The translations under genes and the position numbers were made by a program. Below, piece after piece: positions 1 to 6,947 of a DNA stretch of 20,220 nt (position 1 is its first letter; every line of letters starts with the position of its first letter). The DNA comes from CANGYM01 sp044372405 (lineage in GTDB: Bacteria; Pseudomonadota; Alphaproteobacteria; JAJTHO01; CANGYM01). The notes beneath the pieces are model-generated. The model saw nothing but the letters and a program-made list of their open reading frames with translations. It had not been told where the DNA came from and made no database searches. The stretch is from positions 1 to 20,220 of the forward strand of contig JBILRW010000025.1 of the NCBI GenBank assembly GCA_044372405.1, in the 5' to 3' direction.

Positions 1-9
1 CGGCACCTT

Positions 10-76
10 GGGCGTGAGGACGTAATCTGGTCCACAGTCTTTCAAAGACTTAGCGCACTTACGGTCTCTCACGCCC
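10..76. other. Long imperfect hairpin near the window edge
   Basis: A nine-base arm GGGCGTGAG (10-18) pairs with CTCACGCCC (68-76). Inside it CGTAA (21-25) pairs with TTACG (59-63), and AGTCT (36-40) pairs with AGACT (46-50) around a five-base loop. The three helices are nested and separated by internal loops, giving one rod-like structure. It could be a small structured RNA, a palindromic repeat copy, or the 3' part of an RNA gene starting outside the window. No T-run follows either arm, so a simple terminator is unlikely, and I recognise no RNA family. Confidence 0.4.
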
Positions 77-119
77 GCTTCTAAAAAATAGCGACTCTTT
101 TAAAAGCTGAAAAGAAGAT

Positions 120-290
120 ATAAGCGAGCCTGCGAGCGCCGAGCCGGGATCCAGCATATATGCCAAAGCGCAAAGCGCTTTGTTCTTTGTTTTTTTTAAC
201 GAATATAAAAGCAAAAGGCTGTGCCTTTTGACAGTTGCGCTGGATCCCGGATCTGCGTTCGCTGTGCGAGCTTGTCCGGGATGACAATCA
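120..290. repeat. Mosaic palindromic repeat element upstream of dcd
   Basis: Two arms rich in GAGC/GCGA words face each other. Their inner parts, CCGGGATCCAGC (144-155) and GCTGGATCCCGG (239-250), are perfect reverse complements. Between them lie a perfect palindrome CAAAGCGCTTTG (171-182) and a tight hairpin with CAAAAGGC (212-219) against GCCTTTTG (223-230) and a three-base loop. The right arm continues to about 287 ending in TCCGGGATGA. Arms of this wording are dispersed intergenic repeats in several alphaproteobacterial genomes. The stretch is open on the - strand (81-287), but that peptide follows the repeat and I do not call it a gene. Confidence 0.6.
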
Positions 291-392
291 GCAATGAACA
301 GCCACCAACACTCAAAAACCCCCCTTGGTCAAACCCAGCAAACGGTGTAACGTGTGTCCTGTTTTTTGAACCATGGCTTGACGGACATTATC

Positions 393-947
393 ATGAGCAT
401 TCTTCCCGATCACTGGATCCGTACCCAAGCCCAAAGTGTCGCCATGATTGAACCCTTTGTGGAAAAGCAAACGCGGGCGGGGGTGATTTCCTACGGGCTA
501 TCCTCCTACGGGTATGACGCCCGTGTGGCCGATGAGTTTAAAATTTTTACCAACGTGGATGCCGCCACCATTGATCCCAAGGATTTTTCCCATACCTCTT
601 TCGTGGACCGCAAAAAAGACGTGTGTATTGTGCCGCCCAACAGTTTTGCCCTGGCCCACACGGTGGAGTATTTCCGGATCCCTAAGGATGTTCTGGTCAT
701 CTGCCTGGGCAAGTCCACCTATGCCCGTTGCGGGATCATCGTCAATGTCACGCCGCTGGAGCCTGGCTGGGAGGGGCATGTCACCATCGAGATTTCCAAC
801 ACGACCCCCTTGCCCGCCAAAATTTATGCCAACGAGGGGATTTGTCAGTTTCTTTTCCTGAAAGGGCATTCCCCTTGCGAAGTCACTTATGCCGATCGCG
901 CCGGAAAATACATGGGGCAAACGGGGGTTACGTTGCCTAAGTTATAA
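393..947 (+). CDS. dcd: dCTP deaminase
   Basis: The 184-residue product matches the length of alphaproteobacterial Dcd, a trimeric cytosolic enzyme that deaminates dCTP to dUTP, which dUTPase then converts to dUMP for thymidylate synthesis. The conserved blocks are in order: SYGLSSYGYDARV (33-45), CLGKSTYARCG (104-114), and TPLEPGWEGHVTIEISN (120-136). In the last block Glu133 corresponds to the catalytic glutamate. The glycine-rich C-terminal lid GKYMGQTGVTLPK is present. I chose ATG 393 because the family begins with an MxIL..WI motif, seen here as MSILPDHWI; an upstream in-frame ATG at 354 would add 13 unconserved residues. No strong Shine-Dalgarno sequence or promoter is visible upstream. 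Confidence 0.97.
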   Translation: MSILPDHWIRTQAQSVAMIEPFVEKQTRAGVISYGLSSYGYDARVADEFKIFTNVDAATIDPKDFSHTSFVDRKKDVCIVPPNSFALAHTVEYFRIPKDVLVICLGKSTYARCGIIVNVTPLEPGWEGHVTIEISNTTPLPAKIYANEGICQFLFLKGHSPCEVTYADRAGKYMGQTGVTLPKL

Positions 948-1021
948 ACAAACTAAAGGATTTACGCAAAACCTTGCGCCCCCCAGGGCCATTTAAAAGT
1001 GTTTTTTAGTAAGGGCAAAAG

Positions 1022-1085
1022 AGCCAACCCCCTGCCCAAAGCAAAAACCATCTTGTGTTTTGGGGCGGGTATGGCTAGTTTTTTT
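1022..1085 (+). terminator. Probable intrinsic terminator after dcd
   Basis: AGCCA (1022-1026) pairs with TGGCT (1072-1076). Inside it ACCC pairs with GGGT, and GCCCAAA pairs with TTTGGGGC with one bulged G. The loop is AT-rich. Seven T residues begin at 1079. It lies about 75 bases beyond the dcd stop and before the next promoter region, so it would separate dcd from guaB. The rest of the 948-1180 gap holds a repeat half-copy at 1097-1128 and no gene. Confidence 0.5.
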
Positions 1086-1096
1086 GTTGTTGGCTT

Positions 1097-1128
1097 TTCT
1101 GGATTGCTTCGCTGCGCTCGCAATGACG
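1097..1128. repeat. Half-copy of a dispersed repeat upstream of guaB
   Basis: The - strand reads CGTCATTGCGAGCGCAGCGA followed by AGCAATCCAGAA. This wording recurs as an intergenic repeat in many alphaproteobacterial and other genomes; the family link is from memory. Only one arm is present. A perfect ten-base palindrome TTACGCGTAA follows at 1134-1143. It ends about 50 bases before the guaB start and may have displaced or overlap the guaB promoter, for which I see no clear -35/-10 pair. Confidence 0.55.
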
Positions 1129-1180
1129 AACGTTACGCGTAAGTCCTAGGTTTTTTTTAAGTAGGGAAAGATGAAATGTT

Positions 1181-2620
1181 ATGCGTCTGGGTTTAACCTT
1201 TGATGATGTTCTGTTGTTGCCGGCGCATTCGGATGTTTTGCCCAGTGATGTTGATATGACAACGCGCCTCACCCGTCGCCTGACCCTGAATATCCCCTTT
1301 TTATCCGCCGCCATGGATACGGTGACCGAGGCCCCCATGGCCATTGCCATGGCCCAAGCCGGCGGCATTGGCGTCATTCACCGCAATATGACCCTGGAAG
1401 ACCAGGTTCAGAGCGTCAAAACCGTCAAAAAGTTTGAGGCCGGTATTGTTCAGGACCCTGTGACCATTACCCCTTTGGCGACGGTGGGGGAAGCCCTGTC
1501 CATGATGCAAACCTTCCGTATTTCAGGGATTCCCGTGGTGGAGCCGGAAAGCCAAAAACTGGTGGGAATTATCACCAACCGCGATGTGCGTTTTGTTTCC
1601 GATACCGGCGTTTCGGTGTCTTCGGTCATGACACGGCACAATTTGGTCACGGTACCCGATGGGGCGCCCCTTTATGATGCCCAGGTTTTATTGCACCAAC
1701 ATCGCATTGAAAAAGTGCTGGTGGTGGATGCGGCCTATCGCTGCGTCGGCCTGATTACGGTGAAAGATCTGGAAAAGGCCAAAACACACCCCAATGCCTG
1801 TAAGGATGAAAAGGGCCGCCTGCGTGTGGCGGCGGCGACGGGGACGGGGGATTTGGGGATTGAGCGGGGCCTGGCCCTGATTGCGGCGGGCGTGGATGCC
1901 TTGGTGGTGGATACGGCCCACGGTCATTCCCAAAAGGTACTGGATACGCTGAAAATTTTGATCGCCCAAAAGGGAAACGCCGACATTATTGCGGGCAATG
2001 TGGCCACGGGGGCGGCGACGCGGGCCCTGATTGATACGGGTGTGGATGCGGTGAAGGTGGGTATTGGCCCCGGATCCATCTGCACAACGCGCATTGTGGC
2101 GGGGGTGGGGGTGCCCCAATTAACCGCCATTATGGATTGTCGGGACGCGGCCAAAGGCGACGGCGTGCCCATTATTGCCGATGGGGGCATTCGCTATTCC
2201 GGCGACGTGGCCAAGGCCATTGGAGCCGGTGCCGATGCGGTGATGCTGGGGTCTGTTTTTGCCGGTACCGAAGAAAGCCCGGGGGAAATTTTTTTGTATC
2301 AAGGCCGCACGTACAAATCCTATCGCGGCATGGGGTCCGATGGGGCCATGGCGAAGGGATCTGCTGACCGTTATTTCCAAACCCAAAAAAACAAATTCGT
2401 GCCAGAGGGGATCGAGGGTCAGGTTCCCTATAAAGGCTCCCTACACAATATTTTGTACCAAATGACGGGGGGGCTGCGGGCGTCCATGGGCTATACAGGC
2501 TGCGCTACGGTTGCCGATTTACAGACCCAGGCGACCTTTGTGCAAATCACAGCGGCCGGTTACCGGGAATCCCATGTTCATGATGTGACCATTACAAAGG
2601 AATCCCCGAATTATAGTTAG
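1181..2620 (+). CDS. guaB: Inosine-5'-monophosphate dehydrogenase
   Basis: The 479-residue protein oxidises IMP to XMP with NAD+, the committed step of guanine nucleotide synthesis. The TIM-barrel start LTFDDVLLLPAHS is at 5-17. Two CBS domains are inserted at about 90-205 (for example ISGIPVVEPESQKLVGIITNR and RIEKVLVVDAAYRCVGLITV, both within that span). The catalytic loop GIGPGSICTTR contains Cys301. The mobile flap YRGMGSDGAMAKGSADRYF follows near 384-402. Start ATG 1181 gives the usual family N-terminus, and a GGGAAAG purine tract sits about 11 bases upstream. Other ATGs at 1171 and 1176 are out of frame. It appears monocistronic, between a terminator-like hairpin and the convergent comF. 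Confidence 0.98.
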   Translation: MRLGLTFDDVLLLPAHSDVLPSDVDMTTRLTRRLTLNIPFLSAAMDTVTEAPMAIAMAQAGGIGVIHRNMTLEDQVQSVKTVKKFEAGIVQDPVTITPLATVGEALSMMQTFRISGIPVVEPESQKLVGIITNRDVRFVSDTGVSVSSVMTRHNLVTVPDGAPLYDAQVLLHQHRIEKVLVVDAAYRCVGLITVKDLEKAKTHPNACKDEKGRLRVAAATGTGDLGIERGLALIAAGVDALVVDTAHGHSQKVLDTLKILIAQKGNADIIAGNVATGAATRALIDTGVDAVKVGIGPGSICTTRIVAGVGVPQLTAIMDCRDAAKGDGVPIIADGGIRYSGDVAKAIGAGADAVMLGSVFAGTEESPGEIFLYQGRTYKSYRGMGSDGAMAKGSADRYFQTQKNKFVPEGIEGQVPYKGSLHNILYQMTGGLRASMGYTGCATVADLQTQATFVQITAAGYRESHVHDVTITKESPNYS

Positions 2621-2720
2621 GGCGTGTTACCATCAGGGCGATAACATAATCCTGCATTTTTAAAAAATCAAACAGAGCCTTTTCTTCACGAGACTTTTCC
2701 GTTTTGGCACCCTAAAAAAC

Positions 2721-3485
2721 CTACGATAACTCCGCCGGCAAAACCCGCGCCAACGTTAGCGCCGATACAGATTTGGCGCCGCCGTCTTTGATCAGAACCT
2801 CCGCGCAGGTTTGGAGTGTGGCGCCGGTGGTCCAGACATCATCAATCAGCAAAATATGCTGCCCCTGGATTTTGTCTTTGTCTTTGGGGTGCAGGGTAAA
2901 GGCCCCTTTTAATACAGCCAGACGTTTTTGAAACGACCCGCCTTTCAGGGGTTTGGTGGCATGAATGCGTTTTAGGGCATGGTTAAAAACGGGAACGCCG
3001 CAGCGTTTGGAAAGGGCGTGGGCCAGCAGGCTGGACTGATTGTATTTCCGTATTAGGTGACGCCGCCAGTGCAGGGGAACGGGGACCAGCATGGTAAAGG
3101 GCCGATCAAAACTTTTAAACGCCCCCATCAAATGATCCGCAAAGGTTTCCACCATAAAGGTTTTATCGCTGTATTTCAGTTTCAAAATCATGGGGGCAGA
3201 GGCTTTAGTATAAACAAAGACGGACCGTCCCGCCATCAGCGGACCCAAACACGTTTTTGGGGTTTGACGATAGCACCCGGAAACGCCATAATCGCACGGG
3301 TAAGGCACCCCGCACATTTGACATTTGGGATCATGAATCCAATGAAGACGCCCCCAACATTTTGGGCAATACCCGCCGTGACGACGCACGATGGACCCGC
3401 AGGCCAGACATCGGGGGGGCAACACCACATCCACCACCGTCCCCAAAAAACGCCGTAATATGGACACGCTATCTCCCCCCTGCAT
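2721..3485 (-). CDS. comF: ComF-family phosphoribosyltransferase-like protein
   Basis: The N-terminal zinc-ribbon-like part carries three CxxC pairs at residues 26/29, 40/43 and 55/58. The type I phosphoribosyltransferase domain follows, with the PRPP-binding loop ILLIDDVWTTGAT at 211-223 and the substrate-side motif LVPVPLHWRRHLIRKYNQS at 133-151. In transformable bacteria ComF acts in DNA uptake; in alphaproteobacteria its role is unclear, so I make no competence claim. ATG 3485 gives 254 residues; a GTG seven codons in (3467) is an alternative. The 5' end overlaps the divergent methyltransferase gene. The gap to guaB (2621-2720) shows no strong terminator. Confidence 0.93.
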   Translation of the reverse strand: MQGGDSVSILRRFLGTVVDVVLPPRCLACGSIVRRHGGYCPKCWGRLHWIHDPKCQMCGVPYPCDYGVSGCYRQTPKTCLGPLMAGRSVFVYTKASAPMILKLKYSDKTFMVETFADHLMGAFKSFDRPFTMLVPVPLHWRRHLIRKYNQSSLLAHALSKRCGVPVFNHALKRIHATKPLKGGSFQKRLAVLKGAFTLHPKDKDKIQGQHILLIDDVWTTGATLQTCAEVLIKDGGAKSVSALTLARVLPAELS

Positions 3486-4176
3486 CCTGGATCAGGACCA
3501 TCGTGATCGCATACGGGCGCGTGCCTGTAAAGACAAAACCCATGATCGTTTTTTGCTGCATGCCATAGCCAGCGACATGACGATGCGTATTAATGACTTT
3601 AAAATTAAGCCAAAATCAATTGTTTTCATAGATGATTATACGCATATAGCAATGCATCACATAAATAATATTCCCCTGACTGTGCATACCCCCCAACAGC
3701 CAGCCGATGTTGTGATGGGGCTGCTGTGTCTGGATTATGCCGTGTCCGTGCCGGCTGTTTTTCAGGAAGCCCGGGCCTCTTTAAATCCCGGGGGGCTGAT
3801 CATCATGACCACGTTGGGTCCGCGAAGCCTGAGCGCATTCAAAGAATCCCTTTATCATACCGATATGCTTCACCATCAGGGGGCCGGACTACGCTTTATG
3901 CCCAGCATTTCAGCCCCCGATTTGGCCACGCTGGCCACCCGCGCCGGATTTCATAACCCTGTTGTGGATGCGCATCTTTACACAGCCTCTTATCAAAACG
4001 TTTTCAGTTTGGTGCGGGATTTGCGGGCTATGGCTCTCGGCAATGCGCTTAATCAGCGTTGCCGGCGCCCCCTGACGCGTTCCCAACGCTACGATTTAGA
4101 AAAATCGTATCCCAGAAATAAAGAGGGTCGTTTTGTGGAAACGTTTGAAGTGTTGACGCTGGTGGCCCATGTTTAA
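3460..4176 (+). CDS. NDUFAF5-like methyltransferase-fold protein, SAM loop missing
   Basis: The 238-residue product resembles the alphaproteobacterial relatives of NDUFAF5, the SAM-fold protein that hydroxylates an arginine of a complex I subunit in mitochondria. Matching parts are the N-terminal DxxHRDRIRARA, the strand ARASLNPGGLIIMTTLG (104-120), RAGFHNPVVD (161-170), the signature VRDLRAMALGNAL (185-197) and the end FVETFEVLTLV. In relatives a glycine-rich loop (motif I, like LDLGCGxG) lies near residues 53-60. Here that place reads SIVFIDDYTHIA, and the protein is roughly 40-60 residues shorter. It may bind SAM poorly or not at all. The neighbouring comF is the usual partner. It converges on rplO with 88 bases between. 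Confidence 0.75.
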   Translation: MDTLSPPCILDQDHRDRIRARACKDKTHDRFLLHAIASDMTMRINDFKIKPKSIVFIDDYTHIAMHHINNIPLTVHTPQQPADVVMGLLCLDYAVSVPAVFQEARASLNPGGLIIMTTLGPRSLSAFKESLYHTDMLHHQGAGLRFMPSISAPDLATLATRAGFHNPVVDAHLYTASYQNVFSLVRDLRAMALGNALNQRCRRPLTRSQRYDLEKSYPRNKEGRFVETFEVLTLVAHV

Positions 4177-4264
4177 AACCCAGCCGGATCAAGTTGCCAG
4201 GGGAAGGGCAGGGGGGGTGGTCATTCAATCCACCCGGGCCATCTCTCCTAAAGCCGGCCAGGAA

Positions 4265-4735
4265 CTAAAGACCTGAAAAGACCTCAATCACAACAGAGCC
4301 ACCAACAGCCTCTATTTTTTTACGGGCCGTTTCAGAAATACCCTGAACGTGCAATGTCACGTTCGTGGTGATATCACCTTGACTTAACAGACGCAGTCCA
4401 TGTTGGGCCTTCGATGCAATGCCTGAACGAATCAAATCGGCCGTCGTGATGGGCTTTGAGGCATCCAAACGATTCTGCGTAATGGCCAACTGCAGGGATC
4501 CCACATTCAAAACAGAATACTGTTTTTTAAAAATGTTGGTGAATCCTTTTTTGGGCAAACGACGATACAGGGGCATCTGGCCCCCTTCAAACCCATTAAT
4601 GGCAACACCGGTACGGGCTGTTTGTCCCTTACCACCGCGACCACAGGTTTTGCCTTTACCGCTACCAATGCCGCGACCCACACGCATCAAGGGGCGACGG
4701 GCGCCTTTGTTATCACGAACAATGTTTAGTTCCAT
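4265..4735 (-). CDS. rplO: Large ribosomal subunit protein L15 (uL15)
   Basis: L15 is a late-assembly protein of the 50S subunit, contacting 23S rRNA through its glycine- and basic-rich N-terminal arm. That arm is seen as RVGRGIGSGKGKTCGRGGKG at 18-37, followed by GFEGGQMPLYRRLPKKGF (48-65). The 156-residue length is normal. Its ATG lies inside the end of rpmD with a ten-base overlap, implying coupled translation. In most bacteria secY follows directly. Here the next gene is the convergent methyltransferase gene, so rplO is the last gene of the locus. No convincing terminator is visible after it. Confidence 0.98.
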   Translation of the reverse strand: MELNIVRDNKGARRPLMRVGRGIGSGKGKTCGRGGKGQTARTGVAINGFEGGQMPLYRRLPKKGFTNIFKKQYSVLNVGSLQLAITQNRLDASKPITTADLIRSGIASKAQHGLRLLSQGDITTNVTLHVQGISETARKKIEAVGGSVVIEVFSGL

Positions 4736-5052
4736 GACGAACTCTCCTCAACACGAATCAAATGACGAACTTTGGTAATCATACCGCGAATGGATGGGGT
4801 GTCCTCAACCACGGACGTTGAGTTAATTTTTCTCAGGCCCAAACCAATCAAACAAGCCCTTTGATTGGGCAAAGCACCAAAAAGGCTACGCAGCTGGGTC
4901 AAACGCAAAACAGAGGCAGTTTGCCCAGAGGTTTTTTCTGACGGAGCCACTTTTTTAGCCACTGTTTTAGAAGGTGCAGCAGCTTTGGGTGCCGCAACAG
5001 CTTTTTCAGCTTTGGGCGTAGCTGCCTTACGCTTCGTGGTCGTCGTGTCCAT
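4726..5052 (-). CDS. rpmD: Large ribosomal subunit protein L30 (uL30) with long N-terminal extension
   Basis: The C-terminal 60 residues (about 47-105) are a normal bacterial L30: LRLTQLRSLFGALP, then LIGLGLRKINS and EDTPSIRGMI. Bacterial L30 is usually about 60 residues, but this product has 108. The extra 46 N-terminal residues are low-complexity Ala/Lys/Pro/Thr sequence resembling a histone-H1-type tail. The extension is probably translated, because a strong AGGAG lies seven bases before ATG 5052. That ATG is inside rpsE, giving a 26-base overlap. A TTG near the L30 core could be a secondary start but has no good ribosome-binding site. Confidence 0.93.
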   Translation of the reverse strand: MDTTTTKRKAATPKAEKAVAAPKAAAPSKTVAKKVAPSEKTSGQTASVLRLTQLRSLFGALPNQRACLIGLGLRKINSTSVVEDTPSIRGMITKVRHLIRVEESSSWN

Positions 5053-5581
5053 AACCCTTCTCCTGATCTTGTTGATCTTGCTGATCTTTTGTGTCGCCGC
5101 GGCGGCGAATCAGATCAGCGATTTTTAAATCCCGCTTGGCAGCCACCAACTTGGGGGTCGCCGTTGCTGTTAATCCTGCCAACGTGGCGCGAATCATGTT
5201 ATAGGGGTTAGAAGACCCCAGCGATTTGGCCACAACGTCGTGAACCCCAAGGGCCTCAAACACCGCCCGCGAAGGACCACCGGCAATGATTCCGGTTCCC
5301 GCCGGGGCACTGCGTAACGCGATTCTGCCCGAACCAAAACATCCCAAAACATCGTGGTGCAGCGTACGGCCTTCGCGCAAATTAACACGCACCATATTTT
5401 TTTTCGCACCTTCGATGGCTTTTTTCATGGCTTCGGGAACCTCCTTGGCCTTGCCGGATCCATAGCCCACACGGCCCTGACCGTCACCAACAACCACCAA
5501 GGCGGCAAAGGTAAATTTGCGTCCCCCCTTGACAACTTTGGCCACGCGATTGATAGCAACCAGTTTTTCGATATAATCCAT
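5027..5581 (-). CDS. rpsE: Small ribosomal subunit protein S5 (uS5) with acidic tail
   Basis: S5 helps form the mRNA entry channel and affects decoding accuracy. The double-stranded-RNA-binding part is KLVAINRVAKVVKGGRKFTF (6-25). The second half contains VPEAMKKAIEGAKKNM and SAPAGTGIIAGG (91-102). The N-terminus is shorter than usual, beginning MDYIEKLVAINR. After the conserved DLKIADLIRRRG (151-162) comes an unusual tail of about 22 residues with repeated D/Q (DQQDQQDQE), encoded by a nine-base tandem repeat. A GGAAAG tract precedes ATG 5581. The tail's coding DNA also contains the rpmD start and ribosome-binding site. Confidence 0.97.
   Translation of the reverse strand: MDYIEKLVAINRVAKVVKGGRKFTFAALVVVGDGQGRVGYGSGKAKEVPEAMKKAIEGAKKNMVRVNLREGRTLHHDVLGCFGSGRIALRSAPAGTGIIAGGPSRAVFEALGVHDVVAKSLGSSNPYNMIRATLAGLTATATPKLVAAKRDLKIADLIRRRGDTKDQQDQQDQEKGYGHDDHEA
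5064..5090. repeat. Three nine-base tandem repeats at the rpsE tail
   Basis: On the + strand TGATCTTGT (5064-5072), TGATCTTGC (5073-5081) and TGATCTTTT (5082-5090) follow head to tail. On the - strand they encode the D-Q-Q repeats of the S5 tail. They lie directly before the rpmD ribosome-binding site, so the number of copies would change the S5 tail length in frame. Confidence 0.75.
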
Positions 5582-5614
5582 AGATCTTTCCGTTTTGAGT
5601 ACTTTCCGTTTTTC

Positions 5615-5980
5615 CTAAAATGACAAACCGCCTTCACGGGCGCCTTCCGCCAAGGACTTGACCCGACCATGGTAACGATATCCGCTACGGTCAAAGTAGA
5701 CCTTGGTTATATTTTTGGCCAAAGCCCGCTTGGCAAGAAGCTCACCCACACCCTTGGCAGAGGCAACATTCAGGGACGCCTTAGCCGCGCCCGTAGAAAG
5801 ATCTGAATCCCGGGAACTGGCAGAGGCCAAGACAGACCCCGAGGCCATATCAATAACCTGAGCATATAAAGACGTATTTGAGCGATGAATACTCAAGCGA
5901 TAGGGCACCGTGGCCCGAGCCTTGAGGTGATTACGAACACGCGCTTGACGCTTTTCAAAAGAAGATAATTTTTTAGCCAT
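5615..5980 (-). CDS. rplR: Large ribosomal subunit protein L18 (uL18)
   Basis: L18 binds 5S rRNA together with L5 and L25 and anchors it to the 50S subunit. The 121-residue length is normal. Family features are the basic start KRQARVRNHLKA, then RLSIHRSNTSLYAQVID (28-44), and the end VYFDRSGYRYHGRVKSLAEG followed by REGGLSF. The gene lies nine bases after rplF and 33 before rpsE, in normal spc-operon order. Nothing is unusual. Confidence 0.98.
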   Translation of the reverse strand: MAKKLSSFEKRQARVRNHLKARATVPYRLSIHRSNTSLYAQVIDMASGSVLASASSRDSDLSTGAAKASLNVASAKGVGELLAKRALAKNITKVYFDRSGYRYHGRVKSLAEGAREGGLSF

Positions 5981-5989
5981 AACGGAAAC

Positions 5990-6523
5990 CTATTTCTTTT
6001 TTCCTTCTTTACGCAAAACGGTCTCACCCTCGTAGCGAACCCCTTTTCCTTTATAGGGCTCCGGCGCACGAAGAGAGCGAATTTTAGCGGCCACCTGGCC
6101 CACAACCTGTTTATCATAGCCATGCAACTGAATGGTGGTTGGCTTTTCACATTTGGCCGTCACACCCGCAGGCAAGGGGAAAAGCACAGGGTGGCTGAAT
6201 CCCAACTGTAAATCAATGGCATTGCCCTTTAACGCGGCGCGATATCCAACACCAACTAACTCCAAGGTCTTGGTGAAGCCAACAGTGCTACCCACAACCA
6301 TCCCCTGAATACGGGCACGAATGGTGCCCCACAGGGCGCGGCTTTCCTTGCTGTTGGACACGGGGGTGACGGTAATAGCGTTATCGTTAATGGCCAGCTC
6401 AACGGCCTGGGGTATAGGCAAAGAAAGAGACCCTAATTTTCCCTTAACCAAAAGCGTGCCCTGGGTCAAAGAAACAGAACAATCTTTAGGCACTATAACG
6501 GGATGCTTTCCTACGCGGGACAT
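5990..6523 (-). CDS. rplF: Large ribosomal subunit protein L6 (uL6)
   Basis: L6 lies near the GTPase-associated centre of the 50S subunit and is needed for late assembly. The 177-residue protein has the two related alpha/beta domains of the family. It begins MSRVGKHPVIVP, has the mid-region RIQGMVVGSTVGFTKTLELV, and ends with the L6 signature PEPYKGKGVRYEGE followed by a basic tail. Length and start agree with relatives. It stands 19 bases after rpsH and nine before rplR. Confidence 0.98.
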   Translation of the reverse strand: MSRVGKHPVIVPKDCSVSLTQGTLLVKGKLGSLSLPIPQAVELAINDNAITVTPVSNSKESRALWGTIRARIQGMVVGSTVGFTKTLELVGVGYRAALKGNAIDLQLGFSHPVLFPLPAGVTAKCEKPTTIQLHGYDKQVVGQVAAKIRSLRAPEPYKGKGVRYEGETVLRKEGKKK

Positions 6524-6542
6524 GACCTAAAACTCCACAATA

Positions 6543-6941
6543 TTAGAATACAGTGCAAATCCACTCGCCGCCCAGACCCGCTTTGCGGGCCTCAGCATCC
6601 GAGAAAATGCCCAAAGATGTTGATACAATACCAATGCCCAAACCATTTTGCACGCGGGGCATACCAGAGGCGCCGCAATAAACACGACGGCTGGGCTTGG
6701 ATTCACGACGAATTTCTTTAATCACAGGCTGGCCCTGATAATATTTCAGCTCGACCAAAATTTCTTGAATTTTAGGGCGGACATCCCGAATTTCATAGCC
6801 ACGAATGTAACCCTCGCGCTTTAAAACCTCGAGAATGCTTTTCTTTAAGCGGGACGCTGGCACAGCAACCTGAGTTTTGCCCGCCGCGGCTCCATTACGA
6901 AGGGTGGTCAACATAGCCCCAATAGGATCGGTCATGGTCAT
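6543..6941 (-). CDS. rpsH: Small ribosomal subunit protein S8 (uS8)
   Basis: S8 binds the central domain of 16S rRNA early in 30S assembly. In enterobacteria it also represses the spc mRNA; whether that holds here cannot be seen. Recognisable parts are DPIGAMLTTLRNG (5-17), the linker KPSRRVYCG, and the C-terminal block GLGIGIVSTSLGIFSDAEAR before GGEWICTVF. The length of 132 is normal. Two ATGs (6941 and 6935) are possible starts because the sequence opens Met-Thr-Met-Thr; I keep the first. The Shine-Dalgarno sequence is weak and lies in the end of rpsN. Confidence 0.97.
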   Translation of the reverse strand: MTMTDPIGAMLTTLRNGAAAGKTQVAVPASRLKKSILEVLKREGYIRGYEIRDVRPKIQEILVELKYYQGQPVIKEIRRESKPSRRVYCGASGMPRVQNGLGIGIVSTSLGIFSDAEARKAGLGGEWICTVF

Positions 6942-6947
6942 AAAAGC

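Noticed and set aside
10..76. tRNA-like closed stem at the window start
   Set aside because: The outer stem looks like an acceptor helix, but the span is only 67 bases, the stem is nine base pairs, and no T-loop or anticodon arm of normal form can be drawn.
81..287. 68-residue reading frame on the - strand
   Set aside because: It coincides with the palindromic repeat element and its composition follows the repeat; there is no ribosome-binding site.
498..920. 140-residue frame antisense to dcd
   Set aside because: It is a shadow of a well-conserved gene and has no family resemblance.
4215..4235. Hairpin GGGTGG/CCACCC between the convergent methyltransferase gene and rplO
   Set aside because: The stem is only six pairs with a nine-base loop and no T-run on either side, so I did not call a terminator.
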